Shown here piece after piece: positions 1 through 7,234 of a stretch of 14,721 nt of DNA. A program made the position numbers and the translations under genes. Under the pieces are notes generated by a model that saw only the letters and a list, made by a program, of their open reading frames with translations, ran no database searches and was not told the origin of the DNA. Origin of the DNA: Pyrobaculum sp. GTDB taxonomy: Archaea > Thermoproteota > Thermoprotei > Thermoproteales > Thermoproteaceae. The stretch is taken from contig WYEI01000089.1 in the NCBI GenBank assembly GCA_009903905.1, positions 1 to 14,721 of the forward strand. The letters run 5' to 3'. Each line of letters opens with the position of its first letter. The stretch's first letter is position 1.

Positions 1-158
1 GGACTGGAAACGCCACTGGAACCTACGTCATAACTTCTCCCGCTAAACTCGTGGCATACTACAAATTCCAGTGGAGAGCCGTCGTCGACGGCAGAGCTTT
101 TTGGCTCTTCCTAGACGAAGATGCGATAGCTCCTCCCAAACTTATAACGCCACGTTGA
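1..158 (+). CDS. 3' end of an unidentified protein (partial)
   Basis: An open frame enters from the left edge (first full codon at base 3) and stops at TGA 156-158, leaving 51 C-terminal residues. The fragment reads like protein: alternating hydrophobic and polar residues (GTYVITSPAKLVAYYKF, then WRAVVDGRAFWLFLDED) suggest beta strands, as in extracellular or beta-sandwich domains of crenarchaea. No membrane anchor or catalytic motif is visible and I do not recognise the family. It is separated from the next intact gene by about 210 bases of decayed sequence, so it probably belongs to a different transcription unit. The assignment rests on coding character only. Confidence 0.5.
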   Translation, partial: TGNATGTYVITSPAKLVAYYKFQWRAVVDGRAFWLFLDEDAIAPPKLITPR

Positions 159-211
159 GTTCTTTGATCCCTGGGGTAGTATATTATATGTACACGGCGA
201 TCCGCCCATAG

Positions 212-352
212 AATATCTGGGAACGGCTATCTGTAGGCAAGCTCTATGAGGTATGGAGGCGTTGCGGAAGCCCCGCAGGCGGGATGCAGAGCTTTCCAGG
301 CCCAGTGACGGCAGGAACCGACAGATGCATCACAGCGACAGACTTTTTATAG
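212..352 (+). pseudogene. Possible decayed TnpB (IS200/IS605) C-terminal tail
   Basis: From the stop TAG at 209-211 a 46-codon open frame begins NIWERLSVGKLYEVWRRCGS and ends at TAG 350-352, with no start codon of its own. A hydrophobic/basic NI-W-R segment followed by a Gly/Pro-rich, low-structure tail (GSPAGGMQSFPGPVTAGTD) is what remains after the zinc ribbon in many archaeal TnpB proteins. The bases just upstream would encode the zinc-ribbon end but are out of frame, as expected for decay. No complete hairpin, TnpA gene or element ends are seen. It may instead be a chance open frame in the A1 leader region. Confidence 0.3.
343..352 (+). promoter_or_regulatory. TATA box for gene A1
   Basis: CTTTTTATAG is centred about 23 bases ahead of the GTG at 371. 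That is the spacing expected for a leaderless archaeal transcript starting at or next to the start codon. It supports GTG 371 as the start; the overlapping ATG at 369 is out of frame. Confidence 0.55.
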
Positions 353-370
353 CGATAAAGCCGCCTAGAT

Positions 371-1492
371 GTGGCTAGCTCCTACTCCAAGCCTGCTCTT
401 TACCATTTTGTGGAGAGCCATAATCTAGCTGACTGGCAGAAAAGCTGGCGAAACTACATACAGTCTCAAATACTGCCGTTAGCCGAGTGCGGGAGTCACC
501 TACGGCAGACAGTCGGCTCCGGTCACAGCCTGCAGAAATACGTCGACGAGATAGCGACCATAGCACAAAACATCGCCAGACGAGAAAACCTTAGCCCCCA
601 GCCTAAAGGCTGTAAGTTAAACGACTTCCTTAAATATGCCGCGGACGTCACCGCCTACTACAGCCCCCATACCTTCTTTGCCCTTTCCATTAGAAAAATA
701 ACCAAGCTACACTTCCACCTCCACTACGGCGATCCCTCGCAATACAGCGACGTCCTCAACAAGCTTGGCTTCCAGTGGACTTCACAAGACTGGTACGACC
801 TAAGCGGCTTCGCCGACTGGACGGTCAAAGCCTCCAGAGCCGATTCGGAATACAGGTTACAGCTACCCAACGCTATAAACGCTAAGTCTCTGGGCGCTCT
901 TATAGTTCTGCTCAACGAGACCATATGGGATATGGTTACGTCTATCCCATCGCTCTCACAAATGTTCCTATATGGTGGAAAGCCGCTAGATAGTATATAT
1001 AAAGAATACTTACAAAGAGTTAGAGAAAATATATTTACTATTTATAATAAGAGAATTGATGAATTATCCAATAAGCTTCTGAAGGATATTATGGAGGATA
1101 TTATTGGTAGATACTCATTTTCGGTAGATAAAGTTCTAACACTTAGACATTATGAACGCAGTTATGTTTCACTTATTTACTGGTATGTAATTCCACATAA
1201 CGCGCAGAAGGTAATTCTCGAAATAGACTACGCCGAGCCTCTTCCTGGCATTTCTTCTAACGTGCTTCGAACGCACGTCTATGTTGGAGACATACTTAAA
1301 GTAGACGGTTATCCTATTATGGAGATCTTCTGGAATACATACCTCGATCTGCTCATGCCATTGGTTATGTCCGGATTTGTAGAACTCGTCGAAGCTGACA
1401 TCAACACGCGTATCTTCTTAGAAGAGCAACTAAAAAAGCAACTAGGCCAAAGACTCTCCGCTGCATACAGCGTGGTGGAGAGATGGCGGTAG
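371..1492 (+). CDS. A1: helical protein of unknown function, partner of A2
   Basis: This 373-residue protein starts at GTG. I do not recognise a named family. It appears mostly alpha-helical, with no signal peptide or membrane span. The best marker is an aromatic block near residues 97-120, YSPHTFF followed by LHFHLHYG, which also occurs in B1 (YNPFTFF...LRLMYG), so A1 and B1 are paralogues. A C-terminal block, residues about 315-335 (WNTYLDLLMPLVMSGF), matches B1 HEFLERAAPLAFLGL. The tail (residues 340-373) is charged and could form a short coiled coil. The stop lies inside the start of A2 (10-base overlap ATGGCGGTAG), which implies coupled translation and a joint role. The segment around 990-1200 is much more AT-rich than the rest of the gene and its neighbours, hinting at mosaic origin. 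A scaffold or regulator for A2 is inference only. Confidence 0.85.
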   Translation: MASSYSKPALYHFVESHNLADWQKSWRNYIQSQILPLAECGSHLRQTVGSGHSLQKYVDEIATIAQNIARRENLSPQPKGCKLNDFLKYAADVTAYYSPHTFFALSIRKITKLHFHLHYGDPSQYSDVLNKLGFQWTSQDWYDLSGFADWTVKASRADSEYRLQLPNAINAKSLGALIVLLNETIWDMVTSIPSLSQMFLYGGKPLDSIYKEYLQRVRENIFTIYNKRIDELSNKLLKDIMEDIIGRYSFSVDKVLTLRHYERSYVSLIYWYVIPHNAQKVILEIDYAEPLPGISSNVLRTHVYVGDILKVDGYPIMEIFWNTYLDLLMPLVMSGFVELVEADINTRIFLEEQLKKQLGQRLSAAYSVVERWR

Positions 1493-2913
1493 AACAACGC
1501 ATATCGCCGATAAGCATAGGCGTAATACAAACTATTAGCCCGAGGGTAGCAGTGGAGGGTAAAGAGACCGAATCCGCTAAGTTGCTCCACGCGCTCTTTA
1601 TAGTGAAAAGCTTTGAAGTGGCGCCGCGGGGCGAGGTGAACGTACAGGCGCCGCTGATGCTTCAATATGCCACTCAGGAGGCTATGCAAGTACTGGCAAG
1701 TCCCCCTATAAGTCTCAGCGTCGCCTCCTCGCCGCCTAAAGCCCTTGAGGTCGTAGGTCCACCTTTCCTTTCCCAATTCCTGTTGGGCTCGAGACAGGCG
1801 GTGTCCGCTGTAGGCTCCGGGTACGGTGTAGAAGAGACGCAGGCCGCGAATCCGCTGAGACTCTTGAAGGCTCCCTACCTCGCCGCGTTATTCAACGGAG
1901 CGGTAGAGAAGGCGGTTGTGTTTCTCAAAGACTACCAAGACAATCCCCACCTCGTTCTTGTAGAAGAGTTGCTGAAAACTAGGCTCAGGGAACTCGGCGT
2001 AGAGGCGAGGCCGTTTGTGCTGTCGGCAAAACTCGATGGAGAACACAAGAGCTTTGTAGCCCAGATAATGGATACGCTGTTAGGCAACTACAACCTCATA
2101 TCGATAGACCTCTGCAACTCCAAAGCTCTCCCAACGACGACCGAGGTGTTGAGAGACCGTATACGGGAAATCGCTCTTCAGCATAAGCCAGCTTACTTAA
2201 TCTTCCGATTCTGTAGCCACGAAGATCTGGGGCTCGCAGAAGAAATTGAGAGAGATCTCTCCGGAGCCAGCATCCCGGCCTACGAGATAAATATAGCGGG
2301 CGCCGAGTCGTTATACCTCGCCTATCTCCTCTGCGGGCAGTTGAAGAAGTTGCAGAATAAAGAGGAGGCGGATGCGGCCACCTTCGAGAAAGTCTTTACC
2401 AGATGCTTGTCGGAGAAGCGGAGGAAGCTTAACGAGTTGCTGAGCGAAGACGGGGGCATCTATGCCCTGTTAAGTCGCCGGGGCGCTAACGAGTCGGCGG
2501 AACACTATCTAATGAAGGTCTTCACGGTTTACCACATAGTGCAGATGCACGATCTGGAAAAGAGACTTGAAACGCTCAAGGTGAAGATAGGAACCGAAGC
2601 CCCGCTCTGCAACGCAGTAGCAGATGTCTACTATTCGGAGAAGGGGGAAGTTTACGAAATAGAGACCCTATACGGCGAAGGGCCTGTCGTCATGAAAAAG
2701 ATCCAGGAAACAGTAGAGAAATATACCAGTTGTAGCAATGTGAAGATCCACATAGTGGTGGATAACTTCGCGGCCTTGATGCATTTCGAGGAGCTGTGGA
2801 CGCTCCAGCGAACCTACACAAATATCTCTATCGAAACCCTAGACGTAGACGACATGCGGCTAGTACCACTCCGTGAAGTCGCTGATCTTTTCAAATCATT
2901 AATCTCAGAATAA
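1483..2913 (+). CDS. A2: PD-(D/E)xK-like nuclease-domain protein, partner of A1
   Basis: A 476-residue protein whose ATG overlaps the A1 stop, with a purine-rich GGTGGAG about five bases upstream. Residues 50-95 are a Pro/Ser-rich segment with a short repeat (SPPISLSV, then SPPKALEV). Residues about 130-300 form an alpha/beta middle domain (VVFLKD, ISIDL, AYLIFRF strands). Residues 330-476 look like a restriction-endonuclease fold: helix with E340-H-Y-L-x-K345, strand with D381-V, strand with E392-I-E394-T-L-Y-G, then a helix with K405. The usual D/E-x-K lysine is Glu here, so a migrated Lys such as K405 would have to serve, or the domain binds without cutting. The same residues recur in B2, so A2 and B2 are clearly paralogues. 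The nuclease call comes from motif reading, not from a database match. Confidence 0.85.
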   Translation: MAVEQRISPISIGVIQTISPRVAVEGKETESAKLLHALFIVKSFEVAPRGEVNVQAPLMLQYATQEAMQVLASPPISLSVASSPPKALEVVGPPFLSQFLLGSRQAVSAVGSGYGVEETQAANPLRLLKAPYLAALFNGAVEKAVVFLKDYQDNPHLVLVEELLKTRLRELGVEARPFVLSAKLDGEHKSFVAQIMDTLLGNYNLISIDLCNSKALPTTTEVLRDRIREIALQHKPAYLIFRFCSHEDLGLAEEIERDLSGASIPAYEINIAGAESLYLAYLLCGQLKKLQNKEEADAATFEKVFTRCLSEKRRKLNELLSEDGGIYALLSRRGANESAEHYLMKVFTVYHIVQMHDLEKRLETLKVKIGTEAPLCNAVADVYYSEKGEVYEIETLYGEGPVVMKKIQETVEKYTSCSNVKIHIVVDNFAALMHFEELWTLQRTYTNISIETLDVDDMRLVPLREVADLFKSLISE

Positions 2914-2924
2914 GATTCTCCCCT

Positions 2925-3703
2925 ATGACCTTCGTGGTGGCGTTTCGGTACGGCCGCGGCGTGGTTCTGGCTTCCGACAGCCGGGCGGTGAGCGGGGCCT
3001 CGGCTGAGGAGGAGGCTCAAGCCGATATATATCTCGGACGGCGAGGGGGAGGTGGACCTCGCCGTGGTGGGCGGCGCCGGGGACGGCGCAGTCGTGAAGC
3101 AGTCCTTCCGCGACGTCGAGGCCGCGTTTAAGGAGTTCCACTACGCAGCCGGCAGGCACCCGAGGGGCGGGGAGGTGCAGAGTGGCCGAGGACATACAGC
3201 GCAGGCTGCCGGCGCGCTACCGGGAGCTGAGGTCGCTGGGGTACGAGCCCGAGGCGTCCCTAATAGTGGCCGCGGTGGACGGCGACGGGAACCCCTACAT
3301 CTTCCGCTACAGCGGCGGGATTCTGGACGACCGGACGGAGGACGGATACGCGATGGTCGGCATAGGCCGCGACACCGGCGGGGTCCTGCTGCTGAGCCTC
3401 CTCGGCTACGGGCCTGAGGCGACCTGGGACATGGGCCTCCTAGCCCTCCTCCTCATAGCTGCCGTGAACCCCTACGTCTCGCCCCTCGCGGCCGAGGCGG
3501 ACGGCCTCTACATCCGGTGGCAGGACGGCAAGGTGGTCATGGGCCCGCTGGAGCCCGAGGCCTTCCAGGAGTACAAGCAACGCGCCAAGAAGAGGATACA
3601 GCTGATACGCGCCCTCTGGCAGCTAGCCGAGACATGCGGCGAAGAGGCGGTGGAGAAGGCGCTCGAGGCGCTAAAGTCCGCCGGGGAAGAGGCCAAGTCT
3701 TAG
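2925..3703 (+). pseudogene. Proteasome-beta-like Ntn hydrolase, broken by two +1 frameshifts
   Basis: The protein is spread over three frames: MTFVVAFRYGRGVVLASDS from 2925, then KPIYISDGEGEVDLAVVGG from about 3019, then VAEDIQRRL from 3182 to the TAG at 3701-3703. Dropping one base in the GAGGAGGAGGCT stretch (about 3006-3018) and one in the G-rich stretch about 3161-3181 joins them into about 258 residues. After removal of Met the chain would begin with Thr1, and Asp17 falls exactly at the proteasome position (LASDSRA); a Lys at about 31 (ELKPIY) can stand for Lys33. The later strands (SLIVAAVDGDG, GYAMVGIGRDTGG) also follow the beta-subunit pattern, and the C-terminus is a charged helix. 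No propeptide precedes Thr. It lies 11 bases after A2 and may be its third cistron. The frameshifts may be real decay or errors in G-rich runs. Confidence 0.75.
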
Positions 3704-3768
3704 ATTAGCCGCGAGAGAGGCCGGGCGCTCCGGCTTCTAGGCGGTCGGCCGCGTCGGGGGCGCCTGAG

Positions 3769-5634
3769 CTATAGCCCTCTGTGCCTCGTCTGGGGCGGCA
3801 GGGTCTTGAAGGTCACGGCGTGCGTCCTGTAGATAAAGCTCTTGGCCACGGCGACTCCGCTCTGGGCGTAGGCCAGCTCCCCGGCGTATTCGGACATGTC
3901 CACGCGCTCAAGCACCTTGGGCTCGCTCCTCATGGCGATCTTGGTGTTGGTGAGCTGGATCACCAAGTCGTTGAGGTCGGCGGGGCTGTGGGTGGCGAAG
4001 ACCACGCCCATCCTCCTCACCCTCCCCAGCCTGGTGAGCTTGTTTATCATGGCCTCCACCACCTCCTTGTTGAAATCCTCCCGGGCGCCCTCCTGCGGGA
4101 AGTAGTAATGGGCCTCGTCGATAAAGATGAATGTGGGCGAAGGCGCGGCGCCCCTCGCCAGCTCCTCATCCCGCGCCTCGAACACCCTAGAGAGCACTCT
4201 GTACACCACCGCCGATGCCACCGACGGCGCCTCCCTAAACCCGCGGAGGTCGACAACTACGAGGCCCCCCAGCTCCATGTAGTCAGGCTCGCCGAACGTG
4301 GCGAAGACCCTCCGGCCGGTGGGCTCGGCGACGGCATAGGAGACGTCGAAGAGGCCGGTCTCGTAGATCATGTTCATGCCCCTCACGAAGTTATCCACCT
4401 GGCTTTTGTGAAGCCTAAGGTCCTTCCACACGCTGTCCTTATCTGCATCTTTAGCAACCTCAGACTCCAGCCTCTTCATTACTGTGTCTATATCCCGCAG
4501 GTCTTTCCCCGCCAACTTCTCCAACAACCTGCGGAACAGCATAGACACCCGCTCGCTGAAGAAGGGGAAGAACCGCGGGATCTCCGGGTATACCTCTCTA
4601 AACCTCATGGCCCATGGCAGAAGCCGAAGCGTAAAGACCCGGCCCCCGGCATCGACCTTGGCCACCACCTCCACAAGCCGTTTGTCCTCCGTCTTAGTCT
4701 CTGCGTTTAGGACCTTGGCGCCTGGATACGTCTCCTCTACGAAGAGTTCAGCCAAGGCGCGGCCCACGAGCTCCGCTGCCTCTCTCTCATCTGTCACGTC
4801 TAGAAGGCTGTACTCTTCGCCGAGGTTTCTGGCGGCGATGCGCTGGATGTCTTCTCTATGTCTGTCTATGAGGTGCCGCGTCACCGGCATCAACACGGTT
4901 ATTTCGTCGAGCGGCTGGTAGACGCCGGGCGCCTCCGGCGGGAGGGTCGTGAGGAGGTAGTCGCCCTGCAGGTCGAGCGCGAGGACCGTGGCGTTTCTCA
5001 CAGCGTCGATGGTCGACAGCGCCATGTTCTTCAGGAGGACGGTCTTCCCGGCGCCGGTGGTGCCCACCACCAGGACGTGTTGATACATCGCCCTCTCCGG
5101 CAGACGTACCTCCACGGGGAGCTCGAAGCCCCCCGCATACAGCTTGCCTAGGAGTATCCCCTCCTTGGGGAGTCCCAGCATCTTGGCTATGAGCTCCGGC
5201 GACGGCCTAAACACGACGCTGAGGGGGTCGACCGGCGTGTAGACGGGAGTCGGCTCGCATTTATCCAAGGCGTCCATGGGGCACTCGGTCAGGGGCTCCA
5301 GCACTATCTGGGCGGGGGTCTTCAGCCCCTCGGGGTCCTCCACCGGGGCGTAGAGAGTCTGGATATGGGCTATGTGGGCCACATGCCGCCTCCTCACCTC
5401 CACCACCCTCCCCAACATGACGGACCCCAGGATGGTGGCCACCCCCAGGTACTCGCCTATCCTCGCCCCCGCCCGGAGGTACGTCTCGAAATCCACGTCG
5501 ATGACAACCCTCCGCTCGTCGGCCCCCACGGAGGCCACCTCGCCGGGCGACACCCTGCCCAGCACCTCGCCCAGGCCCTTTTCCTTCACCTTCTGCCTAA
5601 GGGCGTCCACCCGCGGCTTGAGCTCAAGCGACAT
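3769..5634 (-). CDS. herA: HerA-type bipolar DNA translocase/helicase (FtsK-HerA ATPase)
   Basis: A 621-residue ATPase. An N-terminal beta barrel (about 22-95, HAS-barrel type) is followed by a RecA-like core: Walker A G191-TTGAGKT198, a HerA-type strand LDLQGDY at 220-226, Walker B IFIDEAH with D506 and E507, a sensor strand ending FATHSP near 546-551, and R569 in KIAMRSEP as a candidate arginine finger. HerA forms hexameric rings that move along duplex DNA and activate NurA for end resection. At 621 residues it is longer than typical HerA (around 500); the extra part is a largely helical insert between about 230 and 470. It follows nurA with an 11-base overlap, so the two are one operon. 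Whether this is the chromosomal-repair HerA or an island-specific paralogue cannot be settled here; no mre11 or rad50 is in the window. Confidence 0.92.
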   Translation of the reverse strand: MSLELKPRVDALRQKVKEKGLGEVLGRVSPGEVASVGADERRVVIDVDFETYLRAGARIGEYLGVATILGSVMLGRVVEVRRRHVAHIAHIQTLYAPVEDPEGLKTPAQIVLEPLTECPMDALDKCEPTPVYTPVDPLSVVFRPSPELIAKMLGLPKEGILLGKLYAGGFELPVEVRLPERAMYQHVLVVGTTGAGKTVLLKNMALSTIDAVRNATVLALDLQGDYLLTTLPPEAPGVYQPLDEITVLMPVTRHLIDRHREDIQRIAARNLGEEYSLLDVTDEREAAELVGRALAELFVEETYPGAKVLNAETKTEDKRLVEVVAKVDAGGRVFTLRLLPWAMRFREVYPEIPRFFPFFSERVSMLFRRLLEKLAGKDLRDIDTVMKRLESEVAKDADKDSVWKDLRLHKSQVDNFVRGMNMIYETGLFDVSYAVAEPTGRRVFATFGEPDYMELGGLVVVDLRGFREAPSVASAVVYRVLSRVFEARDEELARGAAPSPTFIFIDEAHYYFPQEGAREDFNKEVVEAMINKLTRLGRVRRMGVVFATHSPADLNDLVIQLTNTKIAMRSEPKVLERVDMSEYAGELAYAQSGVAVAKSFIYRTHAVTFKTLPPQTRHRGL

Positions 5635-6718
5635 GTTCCCTCAACGCGTTGAGGAACTCCACCTCCGAGTCGTAGGTGAGGGGGATGTCCCGGCTCTTCA
5701 CCGCCTCCCTCAGGGCGATCAAGAGGTTGGCCGTGAGCCTCTTCGCGTGGGCGTCCACCACGTCGATGACGTAGGGGATCCACCTGCTCGTGGCGGTCCA
5801 GGCGAGCCAAGCCGCGACCTCCTCCGCCTCGCCTCCCAGCCGCCTGAAGTCGTCGTGGAGCATCTCCACCCTGAAGACCGAGCCGTGGACGGACGCGTAC
5901 CAAAACACCTTGTCCGGAAAGGCGTAGTACCTGAGGTCTCCCCCAGCATAGCTGAGGTGGAAGGGCCCCATTAGGTATATGCCGGATTTAGGCGCAGCGT
6001 TGGAGGCCACATAGGCGTCGTTGCAGTAGCGGCGGTCGACTTCGACGGAAAGCGCGTCGAGTACCTCCTGCGCGCAGAGCTTCTGCGACTTGTCCACACG
6101 CTTCACCACGCCCACCGCGGCGAAGCCCGCCCTCCTCAGCCCCTCCACGGCGGCCATGCGGACATTCAGGAGACGCGTCTTGGCCCAGTGGTCGAAATAT
6201 ATAGGCCCGTCCACCACGGCCAAGCCGCCCCCGCCCCGCTCCGCCACGCGAAGGAGGGCCTCGCTCTCCATGGAGACCCTGACCTCGTCGAAGATATCCT
6301 CGTCCGTGCAGTCGCAGCTCTCGTCCAGATACGCCCCGTCGCTCCTCTTGACGATCAGGAAATCCAGCCTCCCGTCGCGCTCCACCTGCGTCAACACCTC
6401 CCGCGGCGCCCTAAGCGCGAGGAACCTCCGGCCCAGCCCGCCCGGGATGAAGTCCACGGCCTTCTCGCCGAGGCCGTACACGGCGACGCCGACCACGTAG
6501 GCCGAGAAGTGGGGCCCCGCCAGCTTCCGCGTGGAGCCGTCCACGGCGACCGGGGCAAAACGCCAGGCGCCGCCCTCCACCCTCCTCACCGGCGCGCCCT
6601 CCAGGGGCTTGACCGCGTAGGGCCGGGAGTCCTCCGCCTCGCGGAGGGGCAGAGGCTTGAGGGCCCTCTTGGCCGAGGCCAGATAGTCGGCGAGAACCCT
6701 AAACCCGTCGACAGCCAC
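5624..6718 (-). CDS. nurA: NurA-family 5'-3' nuclease
   Basis: A 364-residue protein, counted from GTG 6718; the frame stays open upstream to an ATG at 6835, but a TATA box sits only about 22 bases before 6718, favouring the shorter form. NurA hallmarks are present in order: motif I VAVDGSTRK with D60, a central VVDGPIYFDHW with D170, a strand VGVVKR with K206, and a C-terminal helix with DAH (IDVVDAHAKRL) where the family has a conserved His. NurA is a manganese-dependent single-strand and 5'-3' nuclease that works as a dimer on the HerA ring to resect DNA ends. The 3' end overlaps herA, so translation is probably coupled. Two close cysteines (CDC at about 135-137) are unusual but not obviously functional. 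Confidence 0.9.
   Translation of the reverse strand: MAVDGFRVLADYLASAKRALKPLPLREAEDSRPYAVKPLEGAPVRRVEGGAWRFAPVAVDGSTRKLAGPHFSAYVVGVAVYGLGEKAVDFIPGGLGRRFLALRAPREVLTQVERDGRLDFLIVKRSDGAYLDESCDCTDEDIFDEVRVSMESEALLRVAERGGGGLAVVDGPIYFDHWAKTRLLNVRMAAVEGLRRAGFAAVGVVKRVDKSQKLCAQEVLDALSVEVDRRYCNDAYVASNAAPKSGIYLMGPFHLSYAGGDLRYYAFPDKVFWYASVHGSVFRVEMLHDDFRRLGGEAEEVAAWLAWTATSRWIPYVIDVVDAHAKRLTANLLIALREAVKSRDIPLTYDSEVEFLNALREHVA
5639..5654. repeat. Perfect 16-base palindrome at the nurA-herA junction
   Basis: CCTCAACGCGTTGAGG is a perfect inverted repeat inside the last codons of nurA, just upstream of the herA ATG; its GAGGG on the minus strand could also act as a weak ribosome binding site. A palindrome this long has a modest chance probability in 14.7 kb, and it is constrained by codons, so a role is uncertain. 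Confidence 0.3.
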
Positions 6719-6735
6719 GACATACGCTCCGCAGC

Positions 6736-6743
6736 TATTTATA
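6736..6743 (-). promoter_or_regulatory. TATA box for nurA-herA
   Basis: On the minus strand this reads TATAAATA, centred about 22 bases upstream of GTG 6718. This fits a nearly leaderless transcript of the nurA-herA operon and argues against the upstream in-frame ATG at 6835. Confidence 0.5.
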
Positions 6744-6793
6744 TCTCTAGTATGATACAAAAAGGGCAAAAAACTGCGTATATACTCAACTAC

Positions 6794-7003
6794 GTGAAGA
6801 TCCGCCTCCTCAGACGGGAGGAGCAACGCGGCCACTACCTACTCCCGTTCAAGCCGGACAACCCGGCCAGACCCGCCAAGGTGGCCGTCAAGAGAGGCGG
6901 CCAGCTCTACATAGGCGAGGCTTGGGTGGATTACGTAGACGGCCAGTGGGCTGTGGAGCTGCCCTACACGGACGAAGAGGTGGAGCTGATATACCTAGAG
7001 TAG
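6794..7003 (+). CDS. Small charged protein, unknown function
   Basis: A 69-residue product from GTG 6794 (MKIRLLRREEQRGHYLLPF...), or 83 residues if ATG 6752 is used. The added codons are AT-rich and look like promoter sequence, and ATG 6752 lies only 12 bases past the nearest TATA-like site, so I prefer GTG. The protein has basic (VKIRLLRREE, KVAVKRGG) and acidic (YTDEEVELIYLE) patches and several probable beta strands, suggesting a small barrel or a nucleic-acid-binding fold, but no family is recognised. It diverges from nurA, sharing an intergenic region of about 75 bases, so the two may be co-regulated. Confidence 0.6.
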   Translation: MKIRLLRREEQRGHYLLPFKPDNPARPAKVAVKRGGQLYIGEAWVDYVDGQWAVELPYTDEEVELIYLE

Positions 7004-7008
7004 CGGCT

Positions 7009-7095
7009 CTATCTATCGGCCCTCGCCAGCTCGGTTCCGCCGTCTAAATACCTCTTTACACTGATGTCCTCAAAAATGCCACCTGGTGCTAAGCG
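7009..7095 (-). pseudogene. Short headless coding-like fragment
   Basis: In the 231-base gap before the next gene, the minus strand has a 28-codon frame ending FEDISVKRYLDGGTELARAD-R and TAG at 7009-7011. It is preceded by a stop and has no start codon. The composition is protein-like and recalls C-termini of small antitoxins, but the length is too short for a firm call. The rest of the gap (7096-7194) shows nothing I can name. Confidence 0.2.
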
Positions 7096-7195
7096 TCACT
7101 TGACCTAGTCCCCGGGCTTTCCGGCACATCCTTCATAACTCTCCTTACCTTTATGGAAGTAGCTATACTTGCTAAGAGAAAATCAACAGGACCGA

Positions 7196-7221
7196 ATTTT
7201 ATACATCACAAAATTAATATG
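7196..7221 (+). promoter_or_regulatory. AT-rich promoter region for the gene at 7235
   Basis: ATTTTATAC (7196-7204) and AAAATTAATAT (about 7210-7220) precede ATG 7235 by about 35 and 20 bases. Either could act as the TATA element; the first would give a leader of about 10 bases, the second would place transcription start at the codon or just inside it. Confidence 0.35.
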
Positions 7222-7234
7222 TTGCATATAATCC

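Noticed and set aside
2925..3703. Programmed +1 recoding of the Ntn hydrolase
   Set aside because: Two separate shifts in G-rich runs without slippery codons, rare codons or a stop at the shift point fit decay or read error better.
3704..3768. Possible terminator between the Ntn gene and herA
   Set aside because: Convergent ends make one likely, but I see neither a clear T-run nor a convincing hairpin in these 65 bases.
3781..4710. 309-residue open frame on the plus strand opposite herA
   Set aside because: Antisense shadow of a high-GC gene; His/Pro/Gly-rich composition and no start signals, while the opposite frame has full HerA motifs.
6719..6835. N-terminal extension of NurA to ATG 6835
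   Set aside because: It passes through the TATA box and the opposite small gene; NurA motif I starts well downstream and GTG 6718 has the right promoter spacing.
7060..7110. Possible C/D box RNA (CTGATG...TTGA)
   Set aside because: The C and D box sequences are incomplete and no second box pair is present.
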